The notes under the pieces: model-generated
Told to the model about the DNA's origin: nothing
What the model saw: only the letters and a program-made list of their open reading frames with translations
The model's database searches: none
Shown here: positions 14,351-22,816 of the stretch, one piece after another
Layout of the letters: each line of letters starts with the position of its first letter
Numbering within the stretch: position 1 is the stretch's first letter
Assembly: GCA_007117135.1 (NCBI GenBank)
Contig: SKHB01000140.1
Location: 1 to 37,680, forward strand
DNA from: Microbacteriaceae bacterium
Lineage (GTDB): Bacteria; Actinomycetota; Actinomycetes; Actinomycetales; Microbacteriaceae
DNA length: 37,680 bases
Reading direction: 5' to 3'
Position numbers and translations under genes: made by a program

Positions 14351-15394
14351 ATGACACCTTGGTGGACAGACTTTTTTCTCGCCGTAGCGGTGGCAGCCCT
14401 GGTTGCGGTGGTGTCACAGGTGGCCATCTGGCTCATTCAAAAAGTTGTCAGCCGGAAAGTCGAATGGGTGGGCGACCTGTATTCGCAAGTCGTTGGTCGG
14501 GTGCGTCTCGCTGTGGGCGTCTGGGCCGTGGCCGCTGTGACAGCAACCGTCACCCCGTTGGATGACTTTTGGTGGCCGATCGTCCAGCGGGCAGCTCTCA
14601 TCGGCCTGATTTTTTCGCTTGCTGCCATTATTGCTGGGCTCAGCACGTTCGCCCTCAACCGTGTTATTACCCGCTATTCAAACAGTGATGTTGACAGCCC
14701 AGACTTGCGCCGCATCAAAACCCAGGTTCAGTTAATCAAACGCCTTCTCAACGCTGTTATTGGCCTGGTGGCTATTGCCCTTGCACTCTTCACTTTCCCC
14801 CAGGTTCAAGCGGTTGGGGCTGGTTTACTCGCTTCAGCCGGCGTCCTGAGTGTGATTGGCGGACTCGCAGCCCAAGCAACCCTGGGTAACCTCTTCGCGG
14901 GCATCCAATTAGCGTTCAGTAACGCCATTCGAGTCGACGACATTGTCGTCGTCGAAGGTGAGTGGGGTCGCATCGGAGAGATTACGCTGTCCTATGTCGT
15001 TGTGTATATCTGGGATGAGCGTCGCCTTGTCGTCCCCAGCACCTATTTCACCTCGAAGCATTACGAAACGTGGACACGGCACGGCCCCAGGGTTTTGGGC
15101 GTTGTCATGTTCGACCTGGATTGGCGTGTGCCCATAGCCGAACTTCGATCCTTCTACGAGGAGCTTCTCAACAGCACACCACTGTGGGACGGTCGTGCAC
15201 AAAACGTCTTAGCTGTCGATGCAACCGGCGGCTATGTCACGGTACGGTGTGTTGCTTCAGCGAAAGACTCGTCTGACCAGTGGAATCTCCGCTGTCTCAT
15301 CCGCGAAAAAGTAATCGAATGGGTCAGGACCGAACACCCCGAGGCACTCCCGGTCATGAGAATCCAAATGTCTTCTGGCGAGAAGGTTTCCTAA
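14351..15394 (+). CDS. MscS-family mechanosensitive ion channel
   Basis: A 347-residue membrane protein that should open under membrane tension and release solutes on osmotic downshift. Transmembrane segments lie near residues 7-30, 55-75, 80-105 and 135-160. The pore helix is the Gly/Ala-rich stretch GAGLLASAGVLSVIGGLAAQ followed by TLGNLFAGIQLAF (about 157-190). The beta domain begins with IRVDDIVVVEGEWGRIGEI, a strong MscS signature. The ribosome-binding site is weak. It stands alone after the amidohydrolase terminator and its stop overlaps the stop of the convergent flavoprotein gene. Confidence 0.88.
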   Translation: MTPWWTDFFLAVAVAALVAVVSQVAIWLIQKVVSRKVEWVGDLYSQVVGRVRLAVGVWAVAAVTATVTPLDDFWWPIVQRAALIGLIFSLAAIIAGLSTFALNRVITRYSNSDVDSPDLRRIKTQVQLIKRLLNAVIGLVAIALALFTFPQVQAVGAGLLASAGVLSVIGGLAAQATLGNLFAGIQLAFSNAIRVDDIVVVEGEWGRIGEITLSYVVVYIWDERRLVVPSTYFTSKHYETWTRHGPRVLGVVMFDLDWRVPIAELRSFYEELLNSTPLWDGRAQNVLAVDATGGYVTVRCVASAKDSSDQWNLRCLIREKVIEWVRTEHPEALPVMRIQMSSGEKVS

Positions 15395-16320
15395 GCCAGT
15401 ATTTTCGCCAATTCCACAGCTGACCTGGCTGCACGCGAAACTCCCCAACTAGGCGGAGAATCCGCCCCAAACCCATCCCCCGCCATATACAAACCAAAAA
15501 CGGTGGGGTGCGACCAGAAGAACTCTGAGAAGGGAGTTCGTGTTATCGCATAGCGCCACCTCATTACTGTTGACCCCCACACCCGGGCGTTATCAAATAG
15601 TGACCCCATTTCCAGCAGTAAGCGGCCCTGGGAGATGGTGGCATCCTGATCCCACGTTGCTTCACTCCACGCTTCCGAAGCAAACGCTTCAACGCCGAGA
15701 AAGCCGTCTGGCCTCGGCCGAAAACGGACATGGTCAATCATGTCCGTTGACCAGGTCGAATCCGGCACATGCCCTTCGCCGTCAAAGACAGCGAGAAGTA
15801 CCTGCCGTTTGGTGTAATCCACGCGGTCGAGGTCATAGTCGAGGACAAAATCGCTGTGAGCAATTATCGCCTGGGATTGGGCAACAGGGGCGGTCAACAC
15901 CACACGTCTCGCCCACAGCGGCTCGCCAAAACCGTGACGAACAAGACCGATCCGGTCAACTCCCTCGTGAACAAGGTGACTCACAAAAGTGTGCTGGATG
16001 GGCAGGTTTCCCGCCATCGCCTGCATGGTTGTTCGAGCCGGCTCAGCAAAATGCCAACGGTATTCCTTCTGGTGGGGTTTGCCCTCCCACTTGGCCCCTG
16101 CAAACCGAGTTAATAGGTCCATCACTTCCCGGTCATCAGACGTCACCTCGTTTGTTGATGTGTCCAGAAGCGACCCTTCCAGGGTCTTTGACGACACCCT
16201 CCCACCGGGTCCTCGGCCCTTATCAAGAACCAAAACACGTTTGCCGGAGTCTTCAAGAAGCCTGGCAAGCGTCAACCCGCAGACTCCCGATCCAACAATG
16301 ACAACATCCCAGGGCTCCAT
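15391..16320 (-). CDS. FAD/NAD-binding oxidoreductase, renalase-like
   Basis: A 309-residue flavoprotein. The FAD-binding Rossmann motif VVIVGSGVCGLTLARLLED lies at residues 6-24, followed by the acidic VLVLDKGRGPGGR motif (about 29-41), typical of the renalase-like group of amine-oxidase-fold proteins. The C-terminal GLYMAGDGFGADS is the second FAD contact. The substrate is not predictable; bacterial relatives oxidise isomeric dihydronicotinamides, which is only a suggestion. It diverges from the SRAP gene 29 bases away. Confidence 0.8.
   Translation of the reverse strand: MEPWDVVIVGSGVCGLTLARLLEDSGKRVLVLDKGRGPGGRVSSKTLEGSLLDTSTNEVTSDDREVMDLLTRFAGAKWEGKPHQKEYRWHFAEPARTTMQAMAGNLPIQHTFVSHLVHEGVDRIGLVRHGFGEPLWARRVVLTAPVAQSQAIIAHSDFVLDYDLDRVDYTKRQVLLAVFDGEGHVPDSTWSTDMIDHVRFRPRPDGFLGVEAFASEAWSEATWDQDATISQGRLLLEMGSLFDNARVWGSTVMRWRYAITRTPFSEFFWSHPTVFGLYMAGDGFGADSPPSWGVSRAARSAVELAKILA
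15723..15753. repeat. Interlocked inverted repeats inside the flavoprotein gene
   Basis: AACGGACATG (15723-15732) pairs with CATGTCCGTT (15739-15748), and TGGTCAA (15731-15737) pairs with TTGACCA (15747-15753). The first contains the CGGACA/TGTCCG arms of the regional operator but with a ten-base gap, and it lies inside coding sequence. Confidence 0.6.
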
Positions 16321-16349
16321 GCCCCAAGTGTAAAGGGCAAAATAGAGGC

Positions 16350-17042
16350 ATGTGTGGGCGTTTCGTGCAAGATGATGACCTCAACGAGGTTCTCACTCGC
16401 TACGCCCTCGATGGCCACCGTTTCACCGACTATCAGCCACGTTGGAATCTTGCCCCCACTCAAACCATTGGGCTAATTCGGGCAGTCCAGCACGAGTCAA
16501 GTGTTGACAGGCTGATGGGCCCTGCACGCTGGTCGCTCGTGCCACCCTGGGAGAAGAAGCTCGCGTTGCCCTATTCGACGTTCAACGCCCGAGCCGAAAA
16601 GGTGTCTACCACCAGAGCCTTCCAGGGCGCGCTGGCCCACCACCGAGCACTCATCCCCACGGGGGGTTATTACGAATGGGTCACAACCAATGGCGTCAAG
16701 ATTCCACACTTCATCACCACCACCACCGACACGCCTCTCGCTTTTGCTGCCCTATATTCGTGGTGGCAGGGAGACCCATCTTCTCCGCCGCTGTGTACGG
16801 CAACTGTGTTGACAACGGACGCGCCTGAGGAACTGGCCTGGGTTCACCCCCGCACACCGGTTTTTGTTCCCCCCGATTCGTGGACAGAGTGGCTTGACCC
16901 CGACCGGGAGGGAAACCAGGCAATAGTCAACAACCTGATTGCCCACCAACACGCCATAACAAGCCTGCTACAGGCGTCGCCCGTGGGACCCGTTCGTGGT
17001 GAGGGGCCTCAGCTGGTTACCCCGCTGGAGGCCACAAGCTAA
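16350..17042 (+). CDS. SOS response-associated peptidase (SRAP, HMCES/YedK family)
   Basis: A 230-residue protein that would form a covalent thiazolidine cross-link with abasic sites in single-stranded DNA, shielding them. Cys2 (MCGRF), exposed after removal of Met, is the reactive residue. Also visible are NLAPTQ, FNARAEKV, the GGYYEW motif with the active-site Glu, and the His of WVHPRTPVFV. Length is normal for bacterial SRAP. No LexA-type site is evident in the short 29-base divergent gap to the flavoprotein gene. Confidence 0.93.
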   Translation: MCGRFVQDDDLNEVLTRYALDGHRFTDYQPRWNLAPTQTIGLIRAVQHESSVDRLMGPARWSLVPPWEKKLALPYSTFNARAEKVSTTRAFQGALAHHRALIPTGGYYEWVTTNGVKIPHFITTTTDTPLAFAALYSWWQGDPSSPPLCTATVLTTDAPEELAWVHPRTPVFVPPDSWTEWLDPDREGNQAIVNNLIAHQHAITSLLQASPVGPVRGEGPQLVTPLEATS

Positions 17043-17045
17043 GCG

Positions 17046-18086
17046 TCAAAACGTTGAGGCGTCAATAACAAATCGGTAGTGGACATCGCTGTTGATCACT
17101 CGCTCATAGGCAGCGTTGATGTCCGATGCGGAAATAACCTCGACGCTTGCTTCAACGCCGTGCTCCGCCGCAAAATCCAGCATCTGTTGCAGCTGGGCGA
17201 CCGACCCGATGGTACTTCCGGCAATCATTCTGCGCTGGTTCAGAAGATCAAAAGCGTTCACCGGGTAGGGCTGCCCGCTAATTCCCACGAATACCAACAC
17301 GCCCCCTAAACCCAGCAGCGACAGGTAAGGGGCAGGGTCGAGCGGAGCGGAAACAGTGTTGACAACGATGTCCAAAGATTTCGATAGCGACTCCATGTGT
17401 TCAGAGTCATCCGAATACACAAAGTGGTCAGCACCCAGTTCCAAGGCGTCTTCTCGTTTGTTTAGTGAGTGGGAAAAAACTGTTACCTCTGCGCCCATGG
17501 CCTTAGCGAACCGGACCGCCAAATGGCCCAAGCCCCCGAGACCCACCACACCAACTCTTTTACCCGGGCCTGCGCCGAAGCGCTCCAGCGGCGCATACAC
17601 GGTGATGCCTGCGCACATCAGAGGAGCGCCTGCTGCCGAATCAAGACCCTCCGGGACGGACAACACATAGTTTTCATCGACCACAATGCCGGTGGAATAT
17701 CCGCCCTGGGTGGGAGTAACGCCATCCTTTTCGAACCCGGCAAACGTTTCAATCATGCCTTTTTCGCAATAGTTTCCCTCGCCAGACAAACAGTTCTCAC
17801 ACTCCCGGCAGGAGTCGATGTACACGCCAACACCCACGCGCTGACCGACGGAAAAACGTGATACCCCGTCCCCCACGGCAGTGACCAGCCCAATGATTTC
17901 GTGCCCGGGCACGATGGGGAAGACTTGAGACTGCCACTCTTCCCTGACTCGGTGAATGTCGGAATGGCAGATGCCCGAGTGGGTAATGTCAATCGCCACG
18001 TCGTGGGCGCCCAGGTCTCTGCGCGTGAAGCTCCAAGGAACAAGTTCATCACCAGCAGCCATCGCGGCGTATGCACGTACGTCCAT
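17046..18086 (-). CDS. Zinc-dependent NAD(P)-alcohol dehydrogenase (CAD/YahK-like)
   Basis: A 346-residue medium-chain dehydrogenase interconverting alcohols and aldehydes. The catalytic zinc ligands appear in GICHSD (Cys near 41) and the PGHE motif (His near 64). The structural zinc loop is CRECENCLSGEGNYC (about 94-108). The Rossmann motif GVVGLGGLGHLAVRFAKAMG (about 175-194) binds the nucleotide. Start ATG 18086 has AAGAGGAG upstream; an in-frame GTG/ATG-type extension of nine residues lacks such a site. It is a single gene, divergent from peptide deformylase. Physiological substrate unknown. Confidence 0.88.
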   Translation of the reverse strand: MDVRAYAAMAAGDELVPWSFTRRDLGAHDVAIDITHSGICHSDIHRVREEWQSQVFPIVPGHEIIGLVTAVGDGVSRFSVGQRVGVGVYIDSCRECENCLSGEGNYCEKGMIETFAGFEKDGVTPTQGGYSTGIVVDENYVLSVPEGLDSAAGAPLMCAGITVYAPLERFGAGPGKRVGVVGLGGLGHLAVRFAKAMGAEVTVFSHSLNKREDALELGADHFVYSDDSEHMESLSKSLDIVVNTVSAPLDPAPYLSLLGLGGVLVFVGISGQPYPVNAFDLLNQRRMIAGSTIGSVAQLQQMLDFAAEHGVEASVEVISASDINAAYERVINSDVHYRFVIDASTF

Positions 18087-18148
18087 TGTCTCCTCTTTTC
18101 GCTCGCAGGCCATGAATCAGCCCTCAACCCCACACTAGGCTAAATACT

Positions 18149-18745
18149 GTGCCTGTTTTGCCCATAGTTGTTAGCGGCCATCCGGCCCTCCACCAGCCAG
18201 CGCACGCCATCAAAGAATCAACACCGGACGTGCGGCAGTTGGTCTCCGACATGACCGAAACCATGCACGAGGCGCCAGGCGTTGGCCTGGCAGCCCCCCA
18301 GGTGGGGGTGTCGTTACAGGTTTTCGTCTGGTACTTCGATGACGGCGAACACCAACACCAGGGTCACGTCATCAACCCACGCCTGAGCGTCTCCGGCTGG
18401 CCGAGACATCTGCTGTGGGGAGAACCCGATGAAGAAGGGTGCCTATCGGTCCCGGGCCTCCGTTCCCCGCTCGCTCGTTACCCGAGAGCCCGCCTCACCG
18501 GCACTGACCTCGAAGGTAAACGAGTCGATGTTCTCGCTGAAGGCTGGTTAGCAAGGATTTTCCAGCACGAATACGACCACGTCCGAGGCATTCTTTATGT
18601 GGACAGGCTCAACAACCGTCGACGGCGCCGCCTCTGGGCAGAAGCCCACACTGCGGGGTTGGGAACCACCTTGACATCGTGGACACCCGGAGTCGACGGG
18701 GAAGAGGGAGACTTTGCTCCGGGTCACGACTCGGCTGATGCCTAA
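18149..18745 (+). CDS. def: Peptide deformylase
   Basis: A 198-residue metalloenzyme removing the formyl group from nascent proteins. All three motifs are present: GVGLAAPQVG (about 46-55), EEGCLSVPG (about 96-104) and HEYDHVRG (about 139-146), providing the Cys and two His metal ligands and the catalytic Glu. The start is GTG. The C-terminal extension beyond the metal site is common in actinobacterial copies. Its end overlaps that of azlD on the other strand by four bases. Confidence 0.95.
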   Translation: MPVLPIVVSGHPALHQPAHAIKESTPDVRQLVSDMTETMHEAPGVGLAAPQVGVSLQVFVWYFDDGEHQHQGHVINPRLSVSGWPRHLLWGEPDEEGCLSVPGLRSPLARYPRARLTGTDLEGKRVDVLAEGWLARIFQHEYDHVRGILYVDRLNNRRRRRLWAEAHTAGLGTTLTSWTPGVDGEEGDFAPGHDSADA

Positions 18746-19059
18746 GGCATCACACCGACGAATCTCAACGTCGCCGCAACGACTGCAGCCCCAATAATGA
18801 CAACAATGAATGGTGCCCGCACCCACAACAACACCGCAGCTACAACCAGCGCAGGTATTCGAGCATCCAGCAACACACCACCGGGGCCTTGCAAGGTTTG
18901 AGAGGCCACCAACGATGCCAACAGCGCAACCGTGACAATTGCCGCCACCCGGGACAGCGCCGGCCCCTCCACCAGTCGCTGCGGCACCACATAGCCGGCA
19001 AGTTTGATGGCAAAAACTGCCAACGATGCTCCAATAACCACCCACCACAGGTTGCTCAC
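18742..19059 (-). CDS. azlD: AzlD-family branched-chain amino acid exporter subunit
   Basis: A 105-residue membrane protein with three or four hydrophobic segments, the small partner of AzlC. I started it at the GTG of the GTGA overlap with azlC (19057-19059), with GGAGAG upstream. A longer in-frame reading inside azlC is low-complexity Cys/Gly sequence and not credible. AzlCD pairs export branched-chain amino acids or related compounds. Confidence 0.85.
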   Translation of the reverse strand: MSNLWWVVIGASLAVFAIKLAGYVVPQRLVEGPALSRVAAIVTVALLASLVASQTLQGPGGVLLDARIPALVVAAVLLWVRAPFIVVIIGAAVVAATLRFVGVMP

Positions 19060-19775
19060 GATGGACTCTCCGATCGCGGCGGCCGAATCGGGCTCCTCCG
19101 ATGACGCCATAAAGCAACCGCAATGGCCACAGCAGCGACCACCACCACGGGGATCCCTGCCGGGACAGCCGGCAACAACACAACGGTCACCACTGCCGCA
19201 CCCAGTGCAACAAAGGCCGGCTCCCCTTCTTTCAACCTTGGCCACACCAACCCCAAAAATGCTGCCGCGGCGGCGGCATCAAGGCCGTATGTGCGGACAT
19301 CTCCCACCACGTCACCCAATAGTGCGCCGGCGAGTGTGGCAAGGTTCCAGCCGATATACAACGCGACGGCGGTCGTCCAAAAACCAGCTCGGCCGGCATC
19401 GATCGACGCCTGGTTTGACCCGACAGCCGTCGACTCATCCACCGTCCATTGCGCAGCCAAAGCTCTCTTCGTCCCGCCAGGGCCAATAATCGGCGACATT
19501 CGCAGACCGTATAGACCATTTCGAAGTCCGAGCAGTGCAGCAGTGAACACTGCCGGCACCCATGCGCCCATTCCCCCAGTTCCCATGATTCCAATCAGCG
19601 CAAACTGCGACGCTCCGGAAAACATCACAAGACTCAACACCATGGTTTGCCAGAGAGAAAATCCGGACACCACTGCCAAAGCACCAAAGGAAATGCCAGA
19701 GACGCTGACCGCCAGCGCCACTTGGATTCCCTGGCTTTTTGCCAGACGAATCTGGGCGGTATGGTCCGCGGTCAC
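19056..19775 (-). CDS. azlC: AzlC-family branched-chain amino acid permease
   Basis: A 239-residue membrane protein with about seven hydrophobic segments. The family motifs SGISFGALAVVSGFSLWQTMVLSLVMFSGASQFA (residues about 25-58, shown here as one recognised region) and the DEST pattern in QWTVDESTA (about 110) are present. Its GTG start overlaps the histidine kinase stop (GTGA), and its stop overlaps azlD, so all three genes should be translated together. Confidence 0.87.
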   Translation of the reverse strand: MTADHTAQIRLAKSQGIQVALAVSVSGISFGALAVVSGFSLWQTMVLSLVMFSGASQFALIGIMGTGGMGAWVPAVFTAALLGLRNGLYGLRMSPIIGPGGTKRALAAQWTVDESTAVGSNQASIDAGRAGFWTTAVALYIGWNLATLAGALLGDVVGDVRTYGLDAAAAAAFLGLVWPRLKEGEPAFVALGAAVVTVVLLPAVPAGIPVVVVAAVAIAVALWRHRRSPIRPPRSESPS

Positions 19776-20686
19776 GAGGAGCTACCCTGTGACCTCCCTC
19801 GGACATCAACACCGTGAATGCCGTTGTGGTAGCGGAGTGTGGGGAACGCGGCGGAAATACTAAATCCCACCCCCGGTATGCGGTGGGCGGAGAACACACC
19901 GCCGAATGCTTCCGTCCTCGCTCGCATGTCTTTCATGCCGCGCCCATCGAGAATTTCGATAAGGGCCCGCTGGTGTTCGGCGATACCATACGCGGTGTTT
20001 TCACCTGCTTCTTCACGGATCTTGTTTTGGGTGCGAATACCGTCGTCGTCGATACGTAAGTGCATTCCTTGCGCGCTCCAGGTCATGCTGACCTTTGCGG
20101 TGGTTCCGGGGCCTCCGTGTGTCCGGGAATTGTTGAGCGCTTCTTGCAGGATGCGGAATATGGCCAACTCTGCGCTGGATCCCAGCGGGAAGCTCTCCCC
20201 CGCCTCCTCGTAGTGGACCATAATCCCCGACTTGTCCATCGCCTCAAACAGGTCAGTGAGCGCAACCAGAGAAGGTTCGCTGTCTGATTCCTCCTGCTGG
20301 GTTCTCACCACATTGACCACCCGGCGCATGTCCCCCAGCACGACTCGAGCGTCATCAGCAATGGCGCGGGCCGCTCGCGATGCCGCTTCCGGATCAGAAT
20401 TTGCCGCAAACGAAGCGCCTTCAGCCCGAGAGATCATGCTCGTGAGCGATGCGGCGGCCGCGTCGTGGACTTCGGCAATGAGGCGAACCCGGTCATTGAG
20501 TTCAGCCAAACGAAGCTCGTGATCAATACGATCATATTCTTGATGAACAAGCTCGTCCGCGTCCTGTGCAACTCTCGAGCGCTTCGCCCCCCACAGCAGG
20601 CCAAAAGTAACAGTCGCGACAAGACAAACGGTGGCGACGATGAAAAGAGCGAGGACTGTTTCGTTGGAGGTCATCCACGACGCCAT
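19772..20686 (-). CDS. Sensor histidine kinase of the NarL-partner type (HisKA_3)
   Basis: A 304-residue protein with a single N-terminal transmembrane segment (about residues 9-30), a short coiled region, and the dimerisation/phosphoacceptor motif LIAEVHDAAAASL with the His near residue 72. The ATPase part has the N-box EALNNSRTHGG and the G-box GRGMKDMRARTEAFGG. There is no extracytoplasmic sensor domain. Start ATG 20686 has GGAGGGG upstream. No response regulator gene is nearby; instead the stop overlaps azlC. It might sense amino acid flux through the exporter, which is speculation. Confidence 0.8.
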   Translation of the reverse strand: MASWMTSNETVLALFIVATVCLVATVTFGLLWGAKRSRVAQDADELVHQEYDRIDHELRLAELNDRVRLIAEVHDAAAASLTSMISRAEGASFAANSDPEAASRAARAIADDARVVLGDMRRVVNVVRTQQEESDSEPSLVALTDLFEAMDKSGIMVHYEEAGESFPLGSSAELAIFRILQEALNNSRTHGGPGTTAKVSMTWSAQGMHLRIDDDGIRTQNKIREEAGENTAYGIAEHQRALIEILDGRGMKDMRARTEAFGGVFSAHRIPGVGFSISAAFPTLRYHNGIHGVDVRGRSQGSSS

Positions 20687-20758
20687 GTCATCCCCTCCAC
20701 CTCGCTGACCCAAAGTCGTCAGTCCGACCCGTGCCACTGAACAGTTGTGATGGTGTTG

Positions 20759-20831
20759 CTCCTCGACTTGGACTCGAACCAAGAACCTACCGGTTAACAG
20801 CCGGTTGCTCTGCCAATTGAGCTATCGAGGA
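20759..20831 (-). tRNA. tRNA-Asn (anticodon GTT)
   Basis: A 73-base cloverleaf on the minus strand. The acceptor stem TCCTCGA/TCGAGGA (20825-20831 with 20760-20766) has discriminator G at 20759. The D-arm is GCTC...GAGC, the anticodon arm CCGGCTGTTAACCGG gives anticodon GTT, and the T-arm contains GGTTCGAGTCC. CCA is not encoded. It lies between the histidine kinase and dnaG, on the same strand as both. Confidence 0.97.
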
Positions 20832-20888
20832 TCGCCCGCTAGGACGCCATCATGTTACCAGAGCCCCGGGCTCGATTTCTTCGAGAGC

Positions 20889-22781
20889 TCAGTCTTCGCG
20901 AAGTAGTCGCCTCGAGGTTTCAATGTCGACCAAGGAGCGTTGAATCTCCCGGTACCGATCGGGGTCGGATTCTTGGTCCAGTCTTTGAAGAAGACCGAGA
21001 AGCTCCGCTTTCTTACGCAGAAGGTCACGATCCAAAAACGACGAGGTCACCCCCATGCCGTATCGTGACAGATTGTCACTTCGGTCAGGCAGGGGAAAAA
21101 CGGCCAGCTGCTGAACAAAAACAGTGAGAGTGTCAGGAACCTCTTCGACCAAAGCCTGCGCCCAGTTGGCCTTCCCGTAGTGGTCAAAAGCGGACACCAT
21201 CGCGTCTCTCACCACCTGCAGAGCCCCGTGAGTGAAATGGCCCTGCAGAACCTTCACCGCTCTCTCTTCTGGAATATCAGCACACAGCTGGATGAGCACG
21301 GTCAACACGTCCCGCTCCATACCCGTCACCGGATCGTTCGGCAAGGATGAAACCGAATAGGCAGGCTTCGCCTCCGACTCTCCCGTGACAGCGGAACTGC
21401 CAGATCTGGGGGCTTTGGCTGAAGGTCCGGCGCTCTGCCTCATCAGCCTGGTGACCTCGGCGGGGTCCATCCCCACCCAGCCGGCAAGCTCTCGGGCATA
21501 GCCGTCACGGATAATGGGGTCTTTGATGGTCTTCACCACATCGACCGCAGAACGCAGGCCATCAGCGCGCCCCTCAACAGTGTTCAAATCCACCTGATCC
21601 AAAATGCGGCGAATCATAAACTCGTGCATCGGGCGCCTAGATTCAATCACCTGAACCAGGGCCTCATCGCCCTGGTTCAGTCTCACATCACACGGGTCAA
21701 GACCCTCCGGAGGAACAGCAACATAGGTATTCGCGGTGAACTTGTCCTGGTCATAAAAAGCTTTGGTGGCGGCCTTTTGCCCCGCCTCATCGGGGTCAAA
21801 CGTGAAAATCACTTCTCCGCGTTTTTGTTCGAGACTATTTTCGTTATCGCCCATTACCCGGCGAATCAACGGAATATGGTCGGCGCCAAATGCCGTCCCA
21901 CAGGTCGCGACGGCTGTGGTGATGCCCGCCAAATGGCAGGCCATCACATCCGTATACCCCTCGACGATCACTACCTGCCGCTTTTTTGCAATGTCACGCT
22001 TTGCAAGATCAAGCCCGTAGAGCACACGAGACTTGTGATACACCTCGGTTTCCGGCGTATTCAAATATTTCGGCCCCTTGTCATCATCGGTCAGTTTTCG
22101 GGCCCCAAAACCGATGGTCTGCCCCGTCACGTCACGGATCGGCCAGATGAGCCGCCCGCGGAAACGGTCATACACCCCCCGGTCTCCTTGGGAAACAAGA
22201 CCCGCTTCGATAAGTTCTGGGACGGTGAAGCCCTTCTTCGTGAGATGTCCAGACAGAGAGTCATACGACTGGAGGGCATAGCCGATTCCGAAAGATTCGG
22301 CTGCCAACTGGTCAAAGCCGCGTTCGGCCAGAAACGCTCGACCTGCTTCAGCCTGCGGTTCGTGCAGTTGAGCTCGGAAATACTCTTCCGCCGCCGTATT
22401 CGCCTGGAATATGCGGCTTCGGTTTTTCCGGTCAGGCGCTGCCTGGCCGTCTTCGTAGGTGAGTGCGAAGCCGGCCTTTTCTGCCAGATGCTCAACAGTT
22501 TCGGTAAAACCACGGGAGTCAATTTTCTGGACAAAGGTGAACACGTCACCACCCTCACCGCAACCAAAACAGTGGTAAAACCCGACCTGTGTTCGGACAT
22601 GAAAACTGGGGCTTCGCTCATCATGAAAAGGGCACAAACCCTTCATTGAGCCAGACCCCGCCTGTTTCAAGGTGACATACTGCCCGATGACGTCAGCGAT
22701 ATTGATGCGACTACGCAACTCATCAATGTCACTTCGACGTATACGACCGGGCACGTTGCCAGTGTAGTTTGCCCGCGCCAC
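20889..22781 (-). CDS. dnaG: DNA primase
   Basis: About 630 residues; makes RNA primers at the replication fork. In order: zinc-binding domain with CPFH and CFGC ligands (about residues 53-80), RNA polymerase core with the Toprim motifs VIVEGYTD (near 275) and FTFDPDEAG (near 330), and a C-terminal helical domain that contacts the DnaB helicase. The 5' end is uncertain: GTG 22781 has AGG six bases upstream, while GTG 22754 would give the more usual N-terminus (PGRIRRSDIDELRSR). A longer reading would run into dgt. It follows dgt by about 35 bases and is probably in the same operon. Confidence 0.92.
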   Translation of the reverse strand: MARANYTGNVPGRIRRSDIDELRSRINIADVIGQYVTLKQAGSGSMKGLCPFHDERSPSFHVRTQVGFYHCFGCGEGGDVFTFVQKIDSRGFTETVEHLAEKAGFALTYEDGQAAPDRKNRSRIFQANTAAEEYFRAQLHEPQAEAGRAFLAERGFDQLAAESFGIGYALQSYDSLSGHLTKKGFTVPELIEAGLVSQGDRGVYDRFRGRLIWPIRDVTGQTIGFGARKLTDDDKGPKYLNTPETEVYHKSRVLYGLDLAKRDIAKKRQVVIVEGYTDVMACHLAGITTAVATCGTAFGADHIPLIRRVMGDNENSLEQKRGEVIFTFDPDEAGQKAATKAFYDQDKFTANTYVAVPPEGLDPCDVRLNQGDEALVQVIESRRPMHEFMIRRILDQVDLNTVEGRADGLRSAVDVVKTIKDPIIRDGYARELAGWVGMDPAEVTRLMRQSAGPSAKAPRSGSSAVTGESEAKPAYSVSSLPNDPVTGMERDVLTVLIQLCADIPEERAVKVLQGHFTHGALQVVRDAMVSAFDHYGKANWAQALVEEVPDTLTVFVQQLAVFPLPDRSDNLSRYGMGVTSSFLDRDLLRKKAELLGLLQRLDQESDPDRYREIQRSLVDIETSRRLLRED

Positions 22782-22816
22782 AATATGCCTGCGCTGTTGG
22801 GTCGCCTGTGGGAAAG

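Noticed and set aside
20861-20873. GAGCCC-C-GGGCTC palindrome between dnaG and tRNA-Asn as a terminator
   Set aside because: The central gap is one base and no T-run follows on the minus strand, so a terminator is not supported.
21624-22649. Long open frame on the plus strand opposite dnaG
   Set aside because: It lies wholly antisense to clear DnaG motifs, shows no family features and has no credible ribosome-binding site. The same holds for long antisense frames at 24243-25292 (dusB), 25708-26886 (glyS), 4817-5533 (binding protein) and 15540-16301 (flavoprotein).
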